The notes beneath the pieces are model-generated. The model was not told the DNA's origin. It made no database searches and worked only from the letters and a program-made list of their open reading frames with translations. From a virus, in IMG/VR virus record IMGVR_UViG_3300021440_000056, positions 1 to 41,946 of that record: a DNA stretch of 41,946 bases. One strand, 5' to 3'. Shown piece after piece: positions 22,780 to 30,041 of this stretch. The position numbers and the translations under genes were made by a program. Position 1 is the first letter of the stretch, and each line of letters opens with the position of its first letter.

Positions 22780-24483
22780 ATGGCCACTTACTCTAAAGAT
22801 CATCTTGCAGCCTTGCTTTCTAAGCTTGGAACCAAAAACGTAGACAATCCTTTTAAGCAGGAAACACCTAAGCCGGAAAAATCTCTGGCCTCAGTAACTC
22901 CTATTCCTGAAAATTCTATCCAAGTTCTGGATAAATACGGTAATACAATTACCCTTAATGAGAAACAATCAACCGCAGTTTCTTATGCTGCTGCCGGAAA
23001 ATCCTTTGTCCTAATCGGTGCAGCAGGTACAGGTAAAACTACTTGTCAGGGTGCATCTGTTCAAGCCATTATTCAAAATGGCCATGCAAGAATCCTTACA
23101 GATGTTTTTGGTCATAAGCATCTAAAGAAAGGTGCCCCAGGAATTGCTATTGTTGCTTTCACTAGGCGAGCAGTTAATAACATCAAGAAAGCTCTTCCAG
23201 AACACCTTAAAGATTGTTGCATGACTATTCATAAGCTTTTGCAATATTCTCCTGTGAAGGAAGATTATGAGACAGCGGACGGAGAGACTAAAACAAAAAT
23301 GACTTTCCAGCCAACATATACGGCAGATAATCCTTTGCCGCCTTCTCTTCAGTGGATTATCTATGAAGAATCTTCAATGGTAGGAACTGACTTGTATAAG
23401 CGAGTCCAAGAAGCCATGCCTCATATTCATAGAGAAATCTTTCTTGGAGACTTGCAACAGCTTCCACCAGTTTTTGGTCCTGCAGTTCTAGGCTTTAAGC
23501 TTCTAGATTTGCCATGCGTAGAACTCACAGAAGTTTATCGTCAGGCTTTGGAATCTCCTATCCTGTCTCTAGCTTGGAAAGTTCTCAGAGGTGAAGATAT
23601 GCCTCATTCCGAGTTCGATAATCTTTCTGTAGCTGGAAAACTTAAACTCCACGCATGGAAGAAAAAACTATCTGCGGAGGATGCGGTCACTCAGATTGCC
23701 CTATTCTTTAAGAAAGCTTACCAAGCTGGAACATATATTCCCAGCCGAGATATGATCCTAATGGCCCAGAATGTAAAATTTGGGACTCTGGAGCTTAATA
23801 AGTTCATAGCCACCTATATTGCCAAAGATACAGAATCTGAGGTTTTCGAGGTAGTCTCTGGAAGATTTAAACAATACTTCAGAGTAGGTGAGATTATCAT
23901 GGTGGATAAGGAAGATGCTGAGATTGTAGATATCCAGCCTAATCCTAAGTACTTTGGTAAGCCTGCACAACCCTCATCAAAACAACTAAACTATTGGGGA
24001 CAACTAGCAGAAGATCATGTGGAAACTTCACTAACCCAAGAAGCAGATTTTGAACTATCTGCAGATGATATTGATTCCCTGCTGGCAAAAGTGGAAGCTA
24101 TGGGTGGAGATTCTGAAGAGAGAGTTAACCAAGCTTCCCACGTAATCCGAGTCAGGTATCCAGACAGAGATTATGAAGAAGATATTTCAGATTCCGGATC
24201 AATAAATGCAATTCTTCTAGGCTATGCTCTAACTGTGCATAAGGCGCAAGGCTCAGAATGGGAGAATGTATTCTTTGTTTCTCATGGGTCTAATGGAAGA
24301 ATGCTTCAACGAGAACTTCTATATACTGCAGTAACTCGGGCTAAGGATTCTCTATATGTAGTCTGTGAACCTGATATGCTGCAAAAAGCAGTAAAGTCTC
24401 AGATTATTAAGGGTAACACCTTGGCAGAGAAAGCAGAATTCTTTAAGGGTAAGAAAGATAAGATAGCTGAAATGAATAATTAA
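22780..24483 (+). CDS. SF1B DNA helicase (Dda/RecD/Pif1-like)
   Basis: A 567-aa helicase. Visible motifs are Q/N-terminal LNEKQSTAV (59-67), Walker A GAAGTGKTT (80-88), motif Ia VAFTRRAV (125-132), motif II EESSM (196-200, with Glu for the usual first Asp), motif III GDLQQLPP (223-230), motif IV VYRQ (252-255), motif V LTVHKAQGSEW (about 484-494) and motif VI YTAVTRAK (about 515-522). This is the full set for a 5'-3' SF1B motor such as T4 Dda or RecD. It probably unwinds DNA during replication start or recombination. The insert between IV and V (about 330-470) is acidic. It is preceded by two unknown replication-block genes. Confidence 0.9.
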   Translation: MATYSKDHLAALLSKLGTKNVDNPFKQETPKPEKSLASVTPIPENSIQVLDKYGNTITLNEKQSTAVSYAAAGKSFVLIGAAGTGKTTCQGASVQAIIQNGHARILTDVFGHKHLKKGAPGIAIVAFTRRAVNNIKKALPEHLKDCCMTIHKLLQYSPVKEDYETADGETKTKMTFQPTYTADNPLPPSLQWIIYEESSMVGTDLYKRVQEAMPHIHREIFLGDLQQLPPVFGPAVLGFKLLDLPCVELTEVYRQALESPILSLAWKVLRGEDMPHSEFDNLSVAGKLKLHAWKKKLSAEDAVTQIALFFKKAYQAGTYIPSRDMILMAQNVKFGTLELNKFIATYIAKDTESEVFEVVSGRFKQYFRVGEIIMVDKEDAEIVDIQPNPKYFGKPAQPSSKQLNYWGQLAEDHVETSLTQEADFELSADDIDSLLAKVEAMGGDSEERVNQASHVIRVRYPDRDYEEDISDSGSINAILLGYALTVHKAQGSEWENVFFVSHGSNGRMLQRELLYTAVTRAKDSLYVVCEPDMLQKAVKSQIIKGNTLAEKAEFFKGKKDKIAEMNN

Positions 24484-24502
24484 CTAAGCCGGCACGAGGG
24501 GG

Positions 24503-24531
24503 TTGACATGGCCTGCTGATCCCCTTATACT
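24503..24531 (+). promoter_or_regulatory. Consensus sigma70 promoter
   Basis: The -35 box TTGACA (24503-24508) is a perfect match, the spacer is exactly 17 nt, and the -10 box TATACT (24526-24531) matches 5 of 6. It lies about 70 nt ahead of the 209-aa gene and is the best sigma70 promoter I can find in the window. A long 5' untranslated leader follows. Confidence 0.85.
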
Positions 24532-24601
24532 GCATTCATCGGTTAACGCTTTGCACCGATTCACAAAGCAAAGCAAACAAAACTTCTCTCTGGAAACTAT
24601 C

Positions 24602-25231
24602 ATGACTGAACAGATTAACATCAAGCCTGACCTGACCGATTCGCGGGAAATTAGCTTCCGTTTCCGCAAGGATAAGCTGGGCGCAAAACGTGAAGCTATT
24701 TCTCTGGTTGTTGGAGTTCCTAGCGTTGCTGGCATTGTTACCATCCTGCAAGAAAAGGATTCTGATCCTAAGGCTGCAAAAGCTTGGGAACTGATCCAAG
24801 AAGCTTTGCTGGATAAGATTTTTGCAGCAGGTCAAGCCATTATCGGTGACGATGAAAAGGCACAGCTGACTTCGCAAAACTTCCCGATTGATAAGCTTAC
24901 CTGGGAAGCTATTGCCAACCAACCTAAGGCTGATCGTCGTGTTGCAATTCCTGAAGAATTGTGGGCAGAGTTCAATCAGGAATACATTAAGGTTATGCCC
25001 GGCCTTACTGGAAAGACTGATGCTCAAGTTAGCTTGGCAGCTCAAGTCTTTATCAAGAAGCTGGTTCCGGCCCGTGGAGATGTTAAGGCTTTGACTACTC
25101 TGCAAAGCCAACTGGCAATCTTTAGCTCTTCTCCTCGTGCAGAAGAATTTGAAGATATTATCGGTTTCCTGAGCCGTCGTGTAGATACTTACATGGCTGA
25201 AGCTAAGGGCACTGATCTGGGCGCTCTGTAA
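24602..25231 (+). CDS. Probably abundant middle protein, unknown function
   Basis: A 209-aa protein from ATG 24602 (MTEQINIKPD...); a longer frame starting at 24503 overlaps the promoter and is not used. It is soluble, alpha-rich with scattered strands (EISFRFRKDKLGAKREAISL near the start). Codons are strikingly different from neighbours: CTG, CGT and GAA-type host-optimal codons, as in the capsid gene. With a consensus promoter and a private terminator, this points to very high expression. It precedes the nuclease/ATPase/SSB block, so an ssDNA- or replication-related scaffold role is possible, but I do not recognise the family. Confidence 0.7.
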   Translation: MTEQINIKPDLTDSREISFRFRKDKLGAKREAISLVVGVPSVAGIVTILQEKDSDPKAAKAWELIQEALLDKIFAAGQAIIGDDEKAQLTSQNFPIDKLTWEAIANQPKADRRVAIPEELWAEFNQEYIKVMPGLTGKTDAQVSLAAQVFIKKLVPARGDVKALTTLQSQLAIFSSSPRAEEFEDIIGFLSRRVDTYMAEAKGTDLGAL

Positions 25232-25254
25232 TAAGTCCACAAGACTTAACCAAG

Positions 25255-25282
25255 AAGGAACCTCAAAAGGGTTCCTTTTTTA
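25255..25282 (+). terminator. Rho-independent terminator
   Basis: AAGGAACC (25255-25262) pairs with GGTTCCTT (25270-25277) across a 7-nt loop and is followed by a T-run. It directly follows the 209-aa gene, which therefore forms its own transcription unit with the promoter at 24503. Confidence 0.85.
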
Positions 25283-25350
25283 TTGCCTGTTGATTATAGG
25301 TAAGAGGGTTAAATTTTAACTACCCAAAACCATTTTACCTATGACCTGTC

Positions 25351-25626
25351 ATGCAAAATACTCCAGACCATCCACCATATTCTTTAGTATGGAAAACAAT
25401 AAAGAAGGCAGGATCTGTAGATATACAGGCTGACCCTAAGATTCATAAAAGAATTAAAAAAGCAGTTATTAAGAAGAAAAACGAGGATCTTATCTATGCC
25501 ATGAACCTAAGAGATCAGGCGCAGTATTCTAAGCTTGTAATATCTTCAGCCGGCTGGATATTATCTTTTAGGCTTAAAACATTCACCATAGACCTAATCC
25601 TAGAACGATCTCTAGGTAATCTGTAG
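25351..25626 (+). CDS. Small basic protein, unknown
   Basis: A 91-aa protein with a Lys-rich middle (KIHKRIKKAVIKKKNEDLIY) and a C-terminal hydrophobic-to-basic segment. Its Lys-rich central helix could bind nucleic acid. It is the first gene after a terminator, so it needs its own promoter or read-through; no clear one was seen. It lies 11 nt before the next gene. Confidence 0.55.
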   Translation: MQNTPDHPPYSLVWKTIKKAGSVDIQADPKIHKRIKKAVIKKKNEDLIYAMNLRDQAQYSKLVISSAGWILSFRLKTFTIDLILERSLGNL

Positions 25627-25637
25627 AAAGAACTATC

Positions 25638-25922
25638 ATGGACTCCAGAAAATATGATTCAGTAAGTGAGACTTTTACCATCTTTGGGGAAGTTGTAGCA
25701 GAAACCGAGAAAGCCATTCTATTTAAGCCGGCCCCAAAGATAGTCCAAGAAGCGTCCGGAGGTCATTGCTATAAGAATAACGATTACAAGCAAGAATGGT
25801 TTCCAAAGAAGCAAGTGGTAAATATTGATTATGGGTTTAAGGATGAAGAGAATCCGGATAACTCAGAACTCGGATTTATCATAGTCAAGGAATGGATTCT
25901 TTCAGTTAAAGGAATTGTCTAA
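25638..25922 (+). CDS. Small conserved-looking phage protein with WFPKKQV motif
   Basis: A 94-aa protein. It alternates short strands (TFTIFGEVVAETEKAILFK) and contains the EWFPKKQV segment (about residues 53-60) and a C-terminal KEWILSVKG. Small proteins with an E-x-WxPK-x-Q core followed by a Trp-containing tail are frequent in phage replication modules and may be OB-like, but their role is not established. Its stop codon overlaps the start of the next gene. Confidence 0.6.
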   Translation: MDSRKYDSVSETFTIFGEVVAETEKAILFKPAPKIVQEASGGHCYKNNDYKQEWFPKKQVVNIDYGFKDEENPDNSELGFIIVKEWILSVKGIV

Positions 25923-26182
25923 TGCAAGTAGAACTTTTGCAAGAAGAGATTGCCAAACTTGAAGAGCTTATGCTAGCAAAGCGCCCAGAAATGGGAGAAG
26001 CATTGGCAAGAATCCATCAAACTCTTCAGACATATCCAGAGAATGTAACTCTACTTAAGCCTGAAGAAGTTGGAATCGTGATCCGTAGCCTGACTGAGGT
26101 ATCCCAGATTGAGCTAGTTAAACGAGCAGTCTCTAGCTCTAAAGGCACCAAAGCACTAAAAGCTCAGCTAGGTGGATTGTGA
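25922..26182 (+). CDS. Small helical protein, unknown
   Basis: An 86-aa, almost fully helical protein with heptad-like spacing (LLQEEIAKLEELMLAKRPEM), suggesting a coiled coil. It overlaps the previous stop by 1 nt (TAATG) and the next start by 4 nt (GTGA), so all three are translationally coupled. No motif is recognised. Confidence 0.55.
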   Translation: MQVELLQEEIAKLEELMLAKRPEMGEALARIHQTLQTYPENVTLLKPEEVGIVIRSLTEVSQIELVKRAVSSSKGTKALKAQLGGL

Positions 26183-26646
26183 TAAGTCTAAAAGCTAGAG
26201 TTGCTATAATGGCCCTAGCTAATAACTTATTCTCTCTTGACCTAAAAAAGTTCTCAGATTGGCTAGGACTAGACTTTGTAAAGCCATATGAGGGCAAGAC
26301 AAACAAGATCAGAAAAGAATTAGTTTTAGCTATACTTGAGCAAGCGCCAGATGAATGGTATTCTAGAGATTGGGTAACAGTATGTCAGAACCTGATATGG
26401 ATTTCGAGTCTTTCCTCAACGGAACAGTTGAACCTAGCAAAGGAAATTGGTCAGAACCAGGATATGAAGGATCAATTGATTACCGGATTCGGCAATTATC
26501 CTACTCAGGTCTTGAGACATTCCACACCTGCCCAAGAAAATTTGAACTCTACAGAAAGCGTGCAAAAGCCTCAGCAGAGTCAATCGAATCTTCAATTACA
26601 TTCAGCTTTGGCCATGTTGTTGGACAAGGCATCCAAGAAGCCCTAA
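26179..26646 (+). CDS. Protein of unknown function overlapping the exonuclease gene
   Basis: A 155-aa frame from GTG 26179, preceded by AGGTGGATT and overlapping the former stop in GTGA. The first about 70 residues look like an ordinary helical protein (ARVAIMALANNLFSLDLKKF). From about residue 68 the frame runs on top of the exonuclease coding sequence in another frame, and the C-terminal part is Ser/Gln/Asn-rich as expected of overprinted sequence. Either the whole frame is used, giving a roughly 265-bp overlap, or the product is mostly its N-terminal half. An in-frame ATG at 26209 is another start. Confidence 0.5.
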   Translation: MISLKARVAIMALANNLFSLDLKKFSDWLGLDFVKPYEGKTNKIRKELVLAILEQAPDEWYSRDWVTVCQNLIWISSLSSTEQLNLAKEIGQNQDMKDQLITGFGNYPTQVLRHSTPAQENLNSTESVQKPQQSQSNLQLHSALAMLLDKASKKP

Positions 26647-27374
26647 AAGGAACAAGCTATGAACAATTCTTGTTTATGGCCATGCTTACTTGGAAACCGC
26701 CTCTATTTGCAAAAGATGAGAAACGGAATAAATCTTTTTGGTTAGCATTGCAGGCAGTTAAAAAGTTTTATGCTTTAAGATCAACTTTGCTAGAGGACTA
26801 TGAGCTAGTTTACTATAATGGGAAACCATCTTGTGAGCTTTCAGCTTGTGTAATTCTTCCAGATGGATTTAGGTATAGGCTATACATTGACGCGGTTTTG
26901 AGGAATATAAAAACATCGGAGGTTATGGTCCTTGAGTGTAAGACCACAGGATCTAGAAGCCTAAACCCAGCGATGTATAAGAATTCTAATCAAGGAGTAG
27001 GCTATGCAATTATTATTGACAGCTTGTTTCCTGGTCTAGGTTCTTATCAAGTTCTATATCTTCCATATTCAACTGCAACAGAGACATTCACACCTTTTCC
27101 ATTCTTCAAGACAAACCTAGACCGAGCTTTGTGGCTTAACGATCTGATCACAGATATTAGAGTTATCCAGATATATGAGGAAAACTCTGTGTATCCTAGG
27201 CGAGGTGGATCTTGTTTTAACTACAATAGAGAGTGTGAGTTTTTTAACACTTGTGACATGAGTAACTCATACCTTGTCAAACCTTGCAGTGAAGAGCACG
27301 AAGATAAAACTACCTACGATATCTACATCGATTTTGAGACTTTAGTGGCAGCCCAGTTAGGAGATTCAGAATGA
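26382..27374 (+). CDS. PD-(D/E)XK exonuclease (Cas4/RecB-like, probably Fe-S)
   Basis: A 330-aa protein from ATG 26382; a TTG at 26370 would add four residues. The nuclease fold starts with QLSYSGLETFHTCPRKFELY (Cys50), then the catalytic Asp170 in YIDAV and the E185-C-K187 of VLECKT. Three C-terminal cysteines in SCFNYNRECEFFNTC, together with Cys50, form the one-plus-three arrangement of Cas4/AddB-type iron-sulfur nucleases. It lies directly before a Sak4-like ATPase (4-nt overlap), so it likely makes recombinogenic ends for that recombinase. Its 5' part is shared with an overlapping frame. Confidence 0.85.
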   Translation: MSEPDMDFESFLNGTVEPSKGNWSEPGYEGSIDYRIRQLSYSGLETFHTCPRKFELYRKRAKASAESIESSITFSFGHVVGQGIQEALKGTSYEQFLFMAMLTWKPPLFAKDEKRNKSFWLALQAVKKFYALRSTLLEDYELVYYNGKPSCELSACVILPDGFRYRLYIDAVLRNIKTSEVMVLECKTTGSRSLNPAMYKNSNQGVGYAIIIDSLFPGLGSYQVLYLPYSTATETFTPFPFFKTNLDRALWLNDLITDIRVIQIYEENSVYPRRGGSCFNYNRECEFFNTCDMSNSYLVKPCSEEHEDKTTYDIYIDFETLVAAQLGDSE

Positions 27375-28231
27375 AACTTTCAGTCAAGTCAGCTAGCAAG
27401 AGTCATAAGGTTCTGTTATTCGGTCCTCCTAAGTGTGGAAAGACAGAACTAGCTGGGCGCCTAGCAGAACGATTCAATCTCAAATGGATTGATATGGAAT
27501 CTGGAGTAGATACTCTACTTAAGCTTCCAGAAGAGTGGAAAGAAAAGATTGAAGTTATCTCTCTTCCAGATAACCGATCCAATCCTATTGGCATTGAAAC
27601 TTCACTGAAGCTTATCAAAGGTGGTAAGTTAGATATTTGTGAATCTCATGGCCGGGTTGGATGTGCTATCTGTCGCAAGGAAGAAGCTTCATTCATCACT
27701 GATCTAGATATGTCAGTTGCAGATCCTGATACAATCTGGGTTTTTGATTCTCTTACTCAGCTAACTAATTCAGCCATTAGTCAGATTACCAAGAACTGCT
27801 CTGATGATTATAAGATGCAGTTTGATGATTGGGGAAACCTAGGTAAGCTAATGGACATTTTCCTATCTCATGTGCAGACTTCAAAAGCAAACATAGTCTG
27901 TATCTCACATGAGTCTGAGGTAGAGCTTGAAGATGGCTCTATTAAGGTAGTCCCAACTGCAGGAACTAGAAACTTCTCAAGAAACACTGCGAAGTATTTT
28001 GATGAGGTTTACTACCTAACAGTTGAGAATGGTAAGCATAGGGTTGTGTCTTCAACTACTGCTAGGCCTAAAGTTCTAACTGGATCTAGGCATGGGATTA
28101 AGACTGAGCTTCAGGATTCACCTTCACTGATCCCAATTTTCACAGGTGAGATCAAAGCAGAAAATGTCATGACTGCTAATTCACCAGGATCTAATGCTTT
28201 GGCAAATCTTCTTAAAGGAGTTAAAAAGTGA
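27371..28231 (+). CDS. Sak4-like RecA-fold ATPase with inserted Cys/His knuckle
   Basis: A 286-aa ATPase of the Sak4/AAA_24 kind. Walker A is GPPKCGKT (18-25) and Walker B is VFDSL (124-128). A late strand TTARPKVLTGSRHGIK fits the family C-terminus. Between them lies C90-ESH-GRVG-C98-AIC101, a CxxH-x4-CxxC knuckle that could bind zinc and looks like an insertion in the core. It probably acts as a recombinase or annealing partner with the preceding exonuclease and the SSB-like protein two genes on. The start overlaps the exonuclease stop by 4 nt. The family call is good; the metal site is inferred. Confidence 0.8.
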   Translation: MKLSVKSASKSHKVLLFGPPKCGKTELAGRLAERFNLKWIDMESGVDTLLKLPEEWKEKIEVISLPDNRSNPIGIETSLKLIKGGKLDICESHGRVGCAICRKEEASFITDLDMSVADPDTIWVFDSLTQLTNSAISQITKNCSDDYKMQFDDWGNLGKLMDIFLSHVQTSKANIVCISHESEVELEDGSIKVVPTAGTRNFSRNTAKYFDEVYYLTVENGKHRVVSSTTARPKVLTGSRHGIKTELQDSPSLIPIFTGEIKAENVMTANSPGSNALANLLKGVKK

Positions 28232-28872
28232 CTAATTATTTCTTCTCAGATGCTGAGATAAAGAAAGTTCTTGATCATAAACTGGGCATCAAGATTGTAG
28301 CTTTCTGCGGAAAGTCTGGAGTAGGTAAGGATTTTGGTGCGGATTTTGTGGTAAGCTACATGAGAAATTATACTTATATAAGATGCTACAAGGAATCTTT
28401 TGCAACTACGTTGAAGAAGGCTGCAAGCTCCCTTATACCAAGTATGGCTAGGTTAGATTTTTATAGTCAGGCAAAAAAGAATTTACCTGGGACAGAACTA
28501 TTTGGAAAGACACCTAAAGAATTCTTGCAATTTCTGGGAACTGACCTTGTACGAAAACATCTTCACCCTGATTTTTGGGTTGCCTCTATGGCACAATCTC
28601 TAAAGGAACTGACCGGACATTCTTATGCAACAGTGGTAATTTCAGACCTACGATTCCAGAATGAATATGACTGGGTAATCAGTCAAGGTGGAATTATTAT
28701 TCATGTAACCCGTGATGTGGAAGAAGTTGGTATTAAGGGCCATATTTCCGATGCAACGGATAATCTAGACTTTCATTGTAAGGAGAGAACTTTCCATGTA
28801 GACAACAACGACATTCCATACAAATACAAAGAAGCCGTATTAGAAATTGCTTCTAACTACCTCAAGAACTAA
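28228..28872 (+). CDS. Deoxynucleoside monophosphate kinase-like P-loop protein
   Basis: A 214-aa protein with P-loop GKSGVGKD at about residues 28-35 and downstream features of phage dNMP kinases (T4 gp1-like), including FLQFLGTDLVRKHLHPDFWV and VVISDLRFQNEYDWV (Walker-B-like with the DLRF.NE pattern). It is expected to phosphorylate dNMPs for DNA synthesis. The start is GTG 28228, overlapping the Sak4-like stop (GTGA). It sits in the replication block and would work with MazG at 34.3 kb in shaping the nucleotide pool. Confidence 0.8.
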   Translation: MTNYFFSDAEIKKVLDHKLGIKIVAFCGKSGVGKDFGADFVVSYMRNYTYIRCYKESFATTLKKAASSLIPSMARLDFYSQAKKNLPGTELFGKTPKEFLQFLGTDLVRKHLHPDFWVASMAQSLKELTGHSYATVVISDLRFQNEYDWVISQGGIIIHVTRDVEEVGIKGHISDATDNLDFHCKERTFHVDNNDIPYKYKEAVLEIASNYLKN

Positions 28873-28892
28873 TAGGATTACTAGGAATTATC

Positions 28893-29399
28893 ATGGACAT
28901 GAATAGCATTGAATCTCTGCTGAATGGCACTCTGGACGATCTGGCTGATAAGCCTAGCTGGTCTGTATTCCCTACTGGTGCCCATCTTTGCACACTGTCG
29001 ATGGAACTGAAAACTGTTGAAGTTGCTGTCAAAGATCAAGCTGGGAATGCAACTGCTTCCAAGGTTAAGGCAACTGCAGTTAAGGTTTCTTTCAAGGCAA
29101 TTCAGACTCTGGAACTCAAGAATCCGAGTGAAGATAAGCCACTGAATGCTGGTGATGCTAACTCTGTAGACTTGTTCTTCAATCATCCTTCTGAAGTTCT
29201 TTCCAAGAATGGTCAGGGAACTTTCAAGATGATTGCTGGGGTTCTTAATGAACGATTCGGACTCCGTAGCAATATGGATGTGATTAACCAGACCAAGGAT
29301 ATTGAGGTTGTTCTGGCATGTGTTAAGCGTGTTTACAAGGACAAGTCAACTGGTGAACTTCGCGAGAGCATGAACATTGAGCAGATTGCACTGGCTTAA
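28893..29399 (+). CDS. ssDNA-binding-like protein (DUF669-type)
   Basis: A 168-aa protein with an alternating strand pattern (SWSVFPTGAHLCTLSMELKT, then KVKATAVKVSFKAIQTLELK) typical of OB-like single-strand DNA-binding proteins of the DUF669 type. It follows exonuclease, Sak4 and dNMP kinase, as in many phage recombination modules. Codons are CTG-rich, matching the 209-aa gene and the capsid gene, so high expression is likely, as needed for an SSB. A terminator-like hairpin follows. The family is inferred from pattern and context. Confidence 0.65.
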   Translation: MDMNSIESLLNGTLDDLADKPSWSVFPTGAHLCTLSMELKTVEVAVKDQAGNATASKVKATAVKVSFKAIQTLELKNPSEDKPLNAGDANSVDLFFNHPSEVLSKNGQGTFKMIAGVLNERFGLRSNMDVINQTKDIEVVLACVKRVYKDKSTGELRESMNIEQIALA

Positions 29400-29412
29400 A
29401 TATTAGGCCATA

Positions 29413-29456
29413 GAGGATTGACTGTAGAATAACTATCTACCTTAGTCCTTTTTACC
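29413..29456 (+). terminator. Probable terminator after the SSB-like gene
   Basis: GACTGTAGA pairs with TCTAC-ctt-AGTC (a 9-bp stem broken by a 3-nt bulge) across a 7-nt loop and is followed by CTTTTT. It is nested in a longer AATATTAGG...CCTAATATT inverted repeat (29399-29407 / 29455-29463). It sits between the SSB-like gene and the tRNA cluster, and a weak TTGACT box lies inside it. Confidence 0.55.
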
Positions 29457-29469
29457 TAATATTTATTAT

Positions 29470-29558
29470 CCCGGTATGGTGAAATAGGTAGACACATCGG
29501 ACTTAAAATCCGCCGCTTTTAATTAAGCATACCAGTTCGAGTCTGGTTACCGGGACCA
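29470..29558 (+). tRNA. tRNA-Leu (anticodon TAA)
   Basis: The acceptor stem CCCGGTA (29470-29476) pairs with TACCGGG (29548-29554), with discriminator A and an encoded CCA. The T-arm is ACCAG-TTCGAGT-CTGGT, and the anticodon loop CTTAAAA gives TAA. A long variable arm fits a class II Leu tRNA. It would read the UUA codon, common in this AT-rich genome. Confidence 0.9.
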
Positions 29559-29560
29559 CT

Positions 29561-29637
29561 CTGCCATTAGCTCAGTTGGATAGAGCAATTGCCTTCTAAG
29601 CAATAGGTCAGTAGTTCGAATCTACTATGGCAGGCCA
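29561..29637 (+). tRNA. tRNA-Arg (anticodon TCT)
   Basis: The acceptor stem CTGCCAT (29561-29567) pairs with ATGGCAG (29627-29633), with discriminator G and an encoded CCA. The anticodon stem is ATTGC/GCAAT with loop CTTCTAA (anticodon TCT), and the T-arm is AGTAG-TTCGAAT-CTACT. It reads AGA, a codon often rare in hosts but frequent in these phage genes. It lies 2 nt after tRNA-Leu. Confidence 0.92.
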
Positions 29638-29655
29638 CTTTTACTAGGAGAGACC

Positions 29656-29940
29656 ATGACACCTAATCAACAGAAGCAGAGAATTCTTAGCTACACCTTG
29701 TTCAGACTTATTGGAGGAAGAGTTAATTTATCCTTTGGTGATTGGTTAGCACTAGTTGATCCTAAAGTATCTGTGGAGTTAGAACTAGCAGAAGACAACA
29801 AAGATTTTAAGCTTGCACTAGCTATGAACCAGTATATAGATGCAGCCTATAATCTAGAGAACCAACTTAGAAAAGAGTTAGCAAGAATGAAAGAACACAC
29901 ACAAAGTCTGAAGAGTCCTAATACTCCAGATACAAAGTAA
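29656..29940 (+). CDS. Small helical protein, part of a paralogous pair
   Basis: A 94-aa protein with a strong RBS, AGGAGAGACCATG. Its N-terminal segment ILSYTLFRLIGGRVNLSF followed by an LALVDPKVSVELEL stretch resembles the 64-aa gene at 30042 (ILSFYALGKLLGVKV, then ELSPKLQEKLRI), so they look like distant paralogues. The C-terminus is helical and charged. It lies between tRNA-Arg and tRNA-Met. The function is unknown; a helical RNA- or DNA-associated protein is possible. Confidence 0.6.
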   Translation: MTPNQQKQRILSYTLFRLIGGRVNLSFGDWLALVDPKVSVELELAEDNKDFKLALAMNQYIDAAYNLENQLRKELARMKEHTQSLKSPNTPDTK

Positions 29941-29948
29941 CATTTCTT

Positions 29949-30023
29949 GGGCCGTTAATTCAAAGGTTAGAATAGACGACTCATAATCGTTCAATCTGGG
30001 TTCGAGTCCCAGGCGGCCTACCA
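29949..30023 (+). tRNA. tRNA-Met (anticodon CAT)
   Basis: The acceptor stem GGGCCGT (29949-29955) pairs with GCGGCCT (30013-30019), with G-U pairs at both ends, discriminator A and an encoded CCA. The D-stem is ATTC/GAAT, the anticodon stem GACGA/TCGTT has loop CTCATAA (anticodon CAT), and the T-arm is CTGGG-TTCGAGT-CCCAG. It could be elongator Met or a lysidine-modified Ile2; the sequence alone does not decide. Confidence 0.85.
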
Positions 30024-30041
30024 ATAACTTATAGGTGACTT

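Noticed and set aside
24536-25240. 234-codon minus-strand open frame
   Set aside because: Shadow of the CTG-rich 209-aa gene; no start signal and atypical composition.
26917-26950. Stand-alone CRISPR Cas4 adaptation gene
   Set aside because: Cas4-like motifs are present, but the gene sits with a Sak4-like ATPase, dNMP kinase and SSB-like gene; no cas1/cas2 or array is in the window.
29418-29446. TTGACT as a promoter before the tRNAs
   Set aside because: No acceptable -10 box at 16-18 nt; the sequence fits a terminator stem better.
29950-30030. CRISPR-like repeat or attachment site at the tRNA genes
   Set aside because: No regularly spaced repeats and no integrase; the sequence is fully explained by a tRNA-Met.
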